Part shown: piece after piece, positions 1 through 5,439 of the stretch | Position numbering within the stretch: the stretch's first letter is position 1 | Layout of the letters: the number at the start of each line of letters is the position of its first letter | NCBI GenBank assembly: GCA_007124075.1 | Contig: SLFV01000292.1 | Location: 1-8,913, forward strand | Length of the DNA: 8,913 bases | Direction: 5' to 3' | Origin: Roseimaritima sp. | GTDB taxonomy: Bacteria; Planctomycetota; Planctomycetia; Pirellulales; Pirellulaceae | The notes under the pieces: generated by a model | What the model saw: only the letters and a program-made list of their open reading frames with translations | What the model was told of the DNA's origin: nothing | Database searches by the model: none | Position numbers and translations under genes: made by a program

Positions 1-453
1 GCCATTGGTCGTAAACCAATCAGGCTCCTTGCCCGTTCGCGCACGGTACTGGGTGGCATATCCATGGTCCAGCATCTGGACTTCGATTCCGCCGGCGGGC
101 AATTTATTCTGAGGCAGATCCTGCAGTGCCGATTCGGGGACCCAGGCGAACACCCCCGAATTACCCGCTTCCTGCAGATGCCTCCATTCGATGACCAATT
201 CAAAGTTTCGATATTGTTTGGCGGACCTCGTCACACCAATCGGTCGCCCGGTTGACTTGGCCAGCCCCCCTTCCCAGACAATGGTTTCAGGGTCAACGTT
301 CACCGCGATAAAATCCGCTTCTCCCAACGCCACCCAGCCTGGCCCGGTGCCATCAATGCGAGCATGGATGCCGGTTGAATTCTCCTGGGCAAACGATGCC
401 AAGCAGAAAAAAGCAGTCGTTAAACCGAGCGACCCGAAAAAACTCTTGTACAT
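1..453 (-). CDS. Secreted DUF1080 / 3-keto-disaccharide hydrolase-like protein (C-terminus missing)
   Basis: The first 151 codons of a gene that runs off the left edge. The start is the ATG whose complement is at 451-453, with a GAAAGG ribosome site 6 nt upstream (460-465). Residues 1-22 form a signal peptide (hydrophobic stretch to SFA, predicted cut before QE), so the protein is exported. From about residue 38 the sequence matches the PF06439/DUF1080 beta-sandwich fold: GWVALGEADF, a W-E-G-G-L-A-K strand, YRNFELVIEWRH at about 81-92, the family hallmark GNSGVF at 97-102, and GGIEVQMLDHG at 121-131. Family knowledge: these LamG-like proteins are very abundant in planctomycetes, and characterised members act on 3-keto-glycosides. 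The substrate here cannot be told. It lies 43 nt downstream of the phosphatase gene on the same strand, so read-through is possible. Family members often exceed 200 residues, so roughly a third or more is missing. Confidence 0.85.
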   Translation of the reverse strand, partial: MYKSFFGSLGLTTAFFCLASFAQENSTGIHARIDGTGPGWVALGEADFIAVNVDPETIVWEGGLAKSTGRPIGVTRSAKQYRNFELVIEWRHLQEAGNSGVFAWVPESALQDLPQNKLPAGGIEVQMLDHGYATQYRARTGKEPDWFTTNG

Positions 454-496
454 ATTCGACCTTTCGTAAATCAATTAAGCCACTTCTTGTTGGCGG

Positions 497-1474
497 TTAC
501 AGCCAAGGTTGTCGACCCTCGTCATCATCAAAAACAGGAAGGGTGTCTTCGTCTGAGGGATCCTGGGCATCTTCGCCTCCCACCCGCAAAGCCTGGCTAA
601 GCGGTATCGAGGTTTGCAACATCGTTTCATTGCCCGGGCGGGTCGACTCAAAGCGGGCGATTGCGACGGTGATGTTGTCCTGACCCCCACGTGCGTTTGC
701 CAGATCCACCAAAGCACGGCAAGCGGCGGCCGAGGATTCAGCTTCCGCGCAAGTTCTGCTCATTTCCGCCGGTTCAACGTAGCGGTATAAGCCGTCACTG
801 CACAGTAGGACTGTATCTCCTTGCTGCAGGTCCGCTCTAACGACCTCCGCCGTGACATCCGCGCCGCGAGAACCACCCAAGACATTCCACAGCACATTGC
901 TCCATCGGCTGGTAGATTCGTCCTCCGGACGCATCCCTCCGGATTCAACCAGTTGTCTGGCCAGCGTATGGTCGCGTGTCAAACAACTGACCTCTCCTCC
1001 CCGAATCAGATAGCAACGAGAATCCCCCGCGTGGACGACGTACAACCGCGGCCAGATCGCGTAGGCCATGGTCAGTGTGGTCCCCATCCCGAGGTTTTCC
1101 CGATGATCGTTACTGTCGTTGAGGATTCGGCGATGTGCCTGTAGCAGAAGATTCTTCAGATCGTTAAGGAAGTCTTCTTCAACGTCCTCCTTCAGCCGAA
1201 AAAACCAGTGAACGCTATTAAGCAAACGTTCAATCATGTAGTCGACCGCCAGTAGACTGGCGCGTTCACCTGCGGCGTGCCCCCCCATGCCATCGGCGAC
1301 CAGCAGTAAGTGCCCCTGCGCGCTGCCGAACAATCTGGATTGACGATCCATCGGCAGGCTGCAGGCTTGTACCAGCATGGATTTATTTAGTTCCGCAATC
1401 AGGAAATGATCCTGATTATTACGCCGTACTTTTCCCACATCGGTCGCGCCGGCGCAGTCAATCTGAACTCGCAT
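497..1474 (-). CDS. PP2C-family Ser/Thr protein phosphatase (PrpC/Stp1-like)
   Basis: 325 residues, soluble, with no signal peptide or membrane helix, so probably cytoplasmic. It should remove phosphate from Ser/Thr residues in a Mn/Mg-dependent way. All PP2C landmarks are visible in order: DVGKVRRNNQD (12-22, metal ligand D22), LLLVADGMGGHAAGE (56-70, D61/G62), MGTT (130-133), AGDSRCYLIR (149-158), LLCSDGLY (223-230, D227) and GGQDNITVA (263-271, D266). The catalytic domain ends near 275. The remaining 50 residues are a disordered-looking tail that becomes strongly acidic (DPSDEDTLPVFDDDEG). No kinase or FHA gene is adjacent in this window, so its partner kinase is unknown. It follows the membrane-protein gene by only 6 nt, which implies one transcript and likely translational coupling; its own ribosome site is poor (only GAG in TGTCGAGTAACC). 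The family call is firm; the target is not known. Confidence 0.95.
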   Translation of the reverse strand: MRVQIDCAGATDVGKVRRNNQDHFLIAELNKSMLVQACSLPMDRQSRLFGSAQGHLLLVADGMGGHAAGERASLLAVDYMIERLLNSVHWFFRLKEDVEEDFLNDLKNLLLQAHRRILNDSNDHRENLGMGTTLTMAYAIWPRLYVVHAGDSRCYLIRGGEVSCLTRDHTLARQLVESGGMRPEDESTSRWSNVLWNVLGGSRGADVTAEVVRADLQQGDTVLLCSDGLYRYVEPAEMSRTCAEAESSAAACRALVDLANARGGQDNITVAIARFESTRPGNETMLQTSIPLSQALRVGGEDAQDPSDEDTLPVFDDDEGRQPWL

Positions 1475-1480
1475 GGCTGG

Positions 1481-1963
1481 TTACTCGACATGAACATTCG
1501 CGGCATTCGCGGTGGAAGTTCCACGAACTTTCACAAACCCGGAAATGCCTACCACGATGACTGCCAACACTAGAACCCCCTTGAGCCAAGTTGAACGTCG
1601 CTGCCGGATCGCATCGGTTCGTCGACTGCGACCAACCAAGATTGAAGCAATCGCAAAAATCACCAATCCAAGCAGCATCTTGATCCCCAGCAGCGCGTGG
1701 TACAGCGAATCACCACGATGAAGCGGTATTGCCTGAACGAAATTATACACTCCGCTGATCAGTAACAAGCCGACCCCGGCATGGACAAATCGTTTCCATC
1801 TCGCCATGATCGCGTGCGTCAATTCGGCTCGCATGTTTTCCGAAGTTTGCGACATTACCGGATGCAGCACAAAGGCGATAAATAGACTGCCCCCGGCAAG
1901 TGCGATCGCACTCAGGACATGGGTGATGCGAAATACGACGTCAACCCACAGCAAGCCATCCAT
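1481..1963 (-). CDS. Four-helix integral membrane protein, CopD/DUF2269-like
   Basis: 160 residues with four predicted membrane helices at about 9-33, 59-79, 88-111 and 127-146. The loop after helix 3 is basic (GRSRRTDAIRQRRS), which places it in the cytoplasm. Histidines sit in or near the helices (H15, H34, H61, H82, H89), and the HALLGIKMLLGLVIF segment resembles the helix of CopD-type copper proteins and related DUF2269 membrane proteins. Metal or haem binding is therefore possible but not shown. Start choice: the open frame extends nine codons further to a TTG at 1988-1990 that has no ribosome site, whereas the ATG at 1961-1963 has AGGGGG about 10 nt upstream. It is the first gene of a tight minus-strand pair with the PP2C phosphatase (6-nt gap). 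The family assignment is moderate; it could simply be an uncharacterised four-helix protein. Confidence 0.75.
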   Translation of the reverse strand: MDGLLWVDVVFRITHVLSAIALAGGSLFIAFVLHPVMSQTSENMRAELTHAIMARWKRFVHAGVGLLLISGVYNFVQAIPLHRGDSLYHALLGIKMLLGLVIFAIASILVGRSRRTDAIRQRRSTWLKGVLVLAVIVVGISGFVKVRGTSTANAANVHVE

Positions 1964-1972
1964 TCGATTAAT

Positions 1973-1979
1973 TCCCCCT
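1973..1979 (-). promoter_or_regulatory. Ribosome binding site deciding the membrane-protein start
   Basis: On the minus strand this reads AGGGGGA, ending 9 nt before the ATG at 1963. It supports that ATG over the upstream TTG at 1990, because the site lies inside the extended frame and no comparable site precedes the TTG. Confidence 0.5.
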
Positions 1980-2037
1980 ACAGACCGCAAGAAAACTCGA
2001 TAAATTTCGAAGATCGTAACGAACGGCTTCAGCCCCT

Positions 2038-2066
2038 ATCATACCGTCTTGTCGAGGCGTTGAATA
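2038..2066 (-). promoter_or_regulatory. Candidate sigma70-like promoter for the membrane protein-PP2C genes
   Basis: On the minus strand, a TATGAT box (2038-2043, 5 of 6 matches to the -10 consensus) lies 17 nt downstream of TATTCA (2061-2066, only 3 of 6 matches to -35). Transcription would start near 2031, giving a leader of about 68 nt to the ATG at 1963. The spacing is ideal but the -35 is weak, so this is a candidate only. Confidence 0.3.
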
Positions 2067-2281
2067 CGTCGCCAGCGATGCGGCGGGCAAAGGGTTTCGG
2101 CCCAGTCATCCCGCTGCTTCCTCTTCCGCTCGCTACCCCCCCTCCCCCGCGGCCCAACGCAGCTTTTCCTAACGCAGCAGCGATTAAATGCCGGAAAACT
2201 GCAGCGGCGAAGCAAAGACTTGGGCGGACTGTTCAAAGTGTGGCTAAAATGGAAGGACGGGCACCGACCCGTGTGGGTTGC

Positions 2282-2341
2282 TGTAGGTCGCGTGGAATTC
2301 TTTTGTCGCAACGTGTTCGATAACCTACAATTTAGTTGCGA
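2282..2341. repeat. Two interleaved perfect 7-bp inverted repeats over the promoter
   Basis: TGTAGGT at 2282-2288 pairs with ACCTACA at 2323-2329, and TCGCAAC at 2306-2312 pairs with GTTGCGA at 2335-2341. The order is A-B-A'-B', so as RNA the two stems would form a pseudoknot-like arrangement. As DNA, one B arm overlaps the candidate -35, one A arm overlaps the candidate -10, and the last arm covers the likely start point. This could be operator DNA or chance; the repeats themselves are certain, their role is inferred. Confidence 0.35.
2303..2331 (+). promoter_or_regulatory. Candidate sigma70-like promoter for the metalloprotease
   Basis: TTGTCG (2303-2308, 4 of 6 matches to -35) is followed after exactly 17 nt by TACAAT (2326-2331, 5 of 6 matches to -10). 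Transcription would begin around 2338, leaving a leader of about 93 nt before the ATG at 2431. It is the best promoter match I see upstream of this gene. Confidence 0.45.
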
Positions 2342-2370
2342 AACCAAGGCTTGCCAGCCTGCTTGAACAA

Positions 2371-2394
2371 GAGGTCTGACCTTCGGAAGACCTC
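2371..2394 (+). promoter_or_regulatory. Leader hairpin upstream of the metalloprotease
   Basis: GAGGTCT at 2371-2377 and AGACCTC at 2388-2394 form a perfect 7-bp stem around a 10-nt loop. It lies in the predicted 5' leader, 36 nt before the start codon, and is not followed by a T run, so it does not look like a terminator. It could stabilise the mRNA or be a dyad for a regulator. Confidence 0.3.
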
Positions 2395-2430
2395 GTTAGG
2401 ACATTTCAAATTCGAATCAACGGTTTAAAA

Positions 2431-5394
2431 ATGCGTCGATTTTCACACCCGAGACCTTTTCAAGGTTTGTTGGTCACCGGTTTGGTTGTGCTTGGCATCG
2501 TTTTGTCGATCGGTTCGGCTGTGGCTGACGATTTGCCCACGTTTGACAAGGTATCGGCGGGTTACACGGAGATTCCGTGCTCCGTCCAACAGAATGAAAA
2601 AGGCTTGTTTCGCGTTTGGAAGCGTGAAAAGGATAGTCAGTTGCTGGGTGAATTACCAAAGAATTTCGCTAGCAAGCGGTACTTCCTGGCACTCACGGTC
2701 AGCAGCGGTGATCGCTACGCGGGTTTGCAAGCGGGCGATTGGGTTGTCCAGTGGCGGCGTTACGACAATCGGTTGGCATTGATCGCACCCAATCTGGAGA
2801 TCCGCGCCACCGGCGAACCCGAAGCAAAGGCATCGGTCAAAAGGTTGTTCACCGACCGGGTTTTGCTGGATGTGCCGATTTTGGCAATGGGTCCCAGCGG
2901 TGGACCTGTGATCGATTTGGACGCCTTGTTGGTGGGCAACGCAACGCAATTCTTTGGGGCCAGTGTTCGGGTGACCAACCCGCGTCTGGTTTCAATCGAG
3001 CACGCGAAAGTGTTTCCCAAGAATATCGAATTGGCATTCGAAGTCGTGGGCCGTACGGGAAACCTGCAAACCTTGCACTATTCGGTCAGTGAAGTCCCTG
3101 AATCCAACGGCTATTCACCGCGACCCGCCGACGAGCGGGTTGGTTATTTCACCACCACGTATACGGACCTGAGCAAGTATGACGAAAAGGAAACCACGAT
3201 TCGCTACATCAATCGCTGGCGTCTAGAAAAACGTGATCCCAAGCTAAAGCTAAGCCCGCCCAAGGAGCCGATCCGCTTCTACATCGAACATACCACTCCG
3301 GTGCGCTACCGACGTTGGGTAAAGGAGGGGATTGAGTACTGGAACAAGGCTTTTGAACGTGTTGGCTTTGTCGATGCGATCGTGGTTGAGTACCAGGATG
3401 CGGACAGTGGTGCCCACATGGAGAAAGATCCGGAGGACGTTAATTACAATTTCGTTCGCTGGCTCAATAACGACATCGGAACCGCAATTGGGCCCAGCCG
3501 CGTGCATCCCGAAACGGGTGAAATATTAGATGCAGACATCATTTTGACCGATGGCTGGATTCGTCATTTTCGTTTTAACTACAACGACTTGATGCCTCAG
3601 ATTGCCATGGAGGGAATGGGGGACGAAACGTTGGCATGGCTGGGACGCAATCCCGCCTGGGATCCGCGGGTGCGTTTCGCGGCTCCCGGGGACGCGGAAA
3701 GCCTTCGAGTCAAAATCGCGTCAGCGGCTCGACAGCCAAGGGTCATCAGCGAACGCTCCGACCAGCAGCCGATGCTGATGGGGGCAGGGGATGAGTACGA
3801 TGGACTGTACGGACGGGTCAGCCAAAAAAATGGACTCTGCATGGCACCCAGCGTGCGTAATCTTGACTTGGCGCTTGCGCGAATGAATTGGGCGTTGGTG
3901 CTGTTGGACGAGGAAGACGGCAAGAAGAAAAAGAAGAAAGACAAGTCTGAGGAAAAGCCCAAAGGTGAGGGGCAAGGCAAGGAGAAGGCGGCTGACGACG
4001 ATGAGGACAAGGACGAGGATGAGGATGGCACGGACAAGGCGCTGGCCGATGATGTTGACCTTCTGGATGGGATTCCAGACTGGTTCGTGGGCCCGCTGTT
4101 GGCCGATTTGGTCGCCCACGAAGTCGGACATACGCTTGGCTTGCGTCACAACTTCAAGGCCTCGGCTTTGTACAGTTTGGATGAAATCAATAGTCCCGAG
4201 CACAAAGGGAAGAAGACGATCACCGCATCGGTCATGGACTACACCCCGGTGAATTACCGCTACGAAAGCGGGAAGATCCAGGGTGACTATGCAATGCTAG
4301 GGATCGGTCCCTACGATTTCTGGGCGATTGAATACGGCTACACGCTTGACAACAGCAAATTGTCGGAGATTCTGAAACGTTGTTCGGAACCCGAACTGCA
4401 GTACGCTACCGACGAAGATACCACCGGACCGGATCCCTTGGCACGGCGCTACGACTTTGGCCGCGACCCATTGCAATATGCGCAGGAACAATCGCAGTTG
4501 GTGTCTCTCTACCGCGATCGGATCCTAGACAAATTCGTGAAGGAGGGCGAAAGCTGGGCGCGAGCGCGGCGGGGTTACGAATTGACCTTGGCACTGCAAA
4601 CTCGGTCGATCAGCATGATGGCCAATTGGGTGGGTAGCGCATTGATCAACCGCGACAAGAAAGGCGATCCGGGTGATCGGAACCCGGTCGAAGTCGTCCC
4701 CGCAGAGCAACAGCGGGCGGCGTTGCAGTTTGTGATCGAACAATCATTTCACGACCATGCTTTCGGCCTGACCCCGGAACTGCTGGCCAGAATGCCTGCG
4801 GACAGTTGGTACAGTCGCCAAAATCGGGGAACGGTCTCTTCCGAAGGAACTTGGCCCATTCACGACCGAATCTTGAATATCCAAGCAACTTCGTTGACGC
4901 TGTTGATGAATCCAACGACGTTGCGGCGGTTGTTTGATAACGAGCTACGTGTCCCCGCGTCTGAGGATACTTTGACATTGCCTGAAATGCTAAATACGAT
5001 CCGTGATGCGGTCTGGACCGAACTGAACACCGAATGCATGGACGAACGAAACGATCGCAATCCGATGATCAGTAGCTTTCGGCGCAACCTGCAGCGCGAA
5101 CACATGGAGAGGTTGCTGGACCTGGTACTGAAGGAGTCGAACGATACTGCGGCAATGAAGCCGATTGCCACACTGGCTCGCTTTCAATTGCGTGAATTGC
5201 AGGACTTGATTAAGGGGTCTTTAGAAACATGCAAAGACAAGATGGACGTCTATTCCCAGGCCCACCTGATGGAAATGCAGGAACGGATCGGCAGTGCGTT
5301 GCAAGCCAGCTACGTCTACAACCCTCAGGCACCACCGACCGGGGTGATGATGCTTTTCGGCCAAGAGACCGAGGTTAACGATCCAAGCCGGTAA
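2431..5394 (+). CDS. Secreted zinc-dependent metalloprotease (DUF5117/DUF4953 met-zincin type)
   Basis: 987 residues. Residues 1-32 are a signal peptide with predicted cleavage at AVA/DD, so the enzyme acts in the periplasm, at the surface or outside. Residues about 44-260 resemble the DUF5117 beta-rich region (ending with the conserved RPADERVGYFTT at 231-242). The metzincin-like catalytic domain starts near PIRFYIEHTTP (280-290). Zinc motif HEVGHTLGLRHN spans 563-574: ligands H563, H567, H573 and catalytic E564. The Met-turn is VMDYTP (601-606, M602). The rest (about 650-987) is largely helical. Odd feature: residues about 493-541 are a Lys-rich then Asp/Glu-rich insert placed directly before the zinc helix. 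No Shine-Dalgarno sequence is obvious before the ATG, but signal peptide position and family alignment support it. It probably degrades proteins or peptides; the natural substrate is unknown. It is transcribed alone and is convergent with the symporter gene. Confidence 0.93.
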   Translation: MRRFSHPRPFQGLLVTGLVVLGIVLSIGSAVADDLPTFDKVSAGYTEIPCSVQQNEKGLFRVWKREKDSQLLGELPKNFASKRYFLALTVSSGDRYAGLQAGDWVVQWRRYDNRLALIAPNLEIRATGEPEAKASVKRLFTDRVLLDVPILAMGPSGGPVIDLDALLVGNATQFFGASVRVTNPRLVSIEHAKVFPKNIELAFEVVGRTGNLQTLHYSVSEVPESNGYSPRPADERVGYFTTTYTDLSKYDEKETTIRYINRWRLEKRDPKLKLSPPKEPIRFYIEHTTPVRYRRWVKEGIEYWNKAFERVGFVDAIVVEYQDADSGAHMEKDPEDVNYNFVRWLNNDIGTAIGPSRVHPETGEILDADIILTDGWIRHFRFNYNDLMPQIAMEGMGDETLAWLGRNPAWDPRVRFAAPGDAESLRVKIASAARQPRVISERSDQQPMLMGAGDEYDGLYGRVSQKNGLCMAPSVRNLDLALARMNWALVLLDEEDGKKKKKKDKSEEKPKGEGQGKEKAADDDEDKDEDEDGTDKALADDVDLLDGIPDWFVGPLLADLVAHEVGHTLGLRHNFKASALYSLDEINSPEHKGKKTITASVMDYTPVNYRYESGKIQGDYAMLGIGPYDFWAIEYGYTLDNSKLSEILKRCSEPELQYATDEDTTGPDPLARRYDFGRDPLQYAQEQSQLVSLYRDRILDKFVKEGESWARARRGYELTLALQTRSISMMANWVGSALINRDKKGDPGDRNPVEVVPAEQQRAALQFVIEQSFHDHAFGLTPELLARMPADSWYSRQNRGTVSSEGTWPIHDRILNIQATSLTLLMNPTTLRRLFDNELRVPASEDTLTLPEMLNTIRDAVWTELNTECMDERNDRNPMISSFRRNLQREHMERLLDLVLKESNDTAAMKPIATLARFQLRELQDLIKGSLETCKDKMDVYSQAHLMEMQERIGSALQASYVYNPQAPPTGVMMLFGQETEVNDPSR

Positions 5395-5407
5395 GCAATC
5401 CTTACCG
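5389..5407. terminator. Hairpin overlapping the protease stop codon, possible terminator
   Basis: CGGTAAG (5389-5395, containing the TAA stop) and CTTACCG (5401-5407) form a perfect 7-bp stem with a 5-nt loop in the 45-nt gap between convergent genes. No T tract follows on either strand, so it is not a canonical intrinsic terminator. It may still act as an mRNA 3' end or transcription block for one or both genes. Confidence 0.35.
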
Positions 5408-5439
5408 ACCGGCAGACGATTCCGCTATAACGCAGGCTG

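Larger units (their letters stand above)
1964..2430. other. Divergent intergenic region without a convincing gene
   Basis: 467 nt between divergently transcribed genes. Both strands contain reading frames of about 100 codons, but they encode Arg/Pro/Ser-rich sequence without recognisable domains, and they overlap each other and the promoter candidates. Structure seen: a polypyrimidine stretch ending in seven and five cytosines (2136-2142 and 2144-2148), a direct repeat AACGCAGC at 2156-2163 and 2171-2178, promoter candidates for both directions, two interleaved inverted repeats (2282-2341) and a hairpin (2371-2394). No tRNA-like or riboswitch-like fold was recognised by eye. Confidence 0.6.

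Noticed and set aside
2156..2178. Direct repeat AACGCAGC twice, 15 nt apart
   Set aside because: Only two short copies in a GC-rich spacer and not placed at a promoter; chance is adequate as an explanation.
1919..2347. Reading frames of about 100-134 codons on both strands in the divergent spacer
   Set aside because: They overlap each other and the promoter candidates, are rich in Arg, Pro and Ser, and have no recognisable motif or convincing ribosome site.
3824..3830. Run of seven adenines in the protease gene as a phase-variation or frameshift site
   Set aside because: The protein continues in frame with conserved domains on both sides, and a single A7 tract without a supporting stem or overlapping frame is weak evidence.
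3597..4203. Minus-strand frames of 146 and 160 codons antisense to the protease, one with Ser-rich and one with Leu/Val-rich runs
   Set aside because: The Ser/Phe and Leu runs are simply the complement of the Lys/Asp/Glu insert in the real gene; the apparent membrane segments are artefacts.
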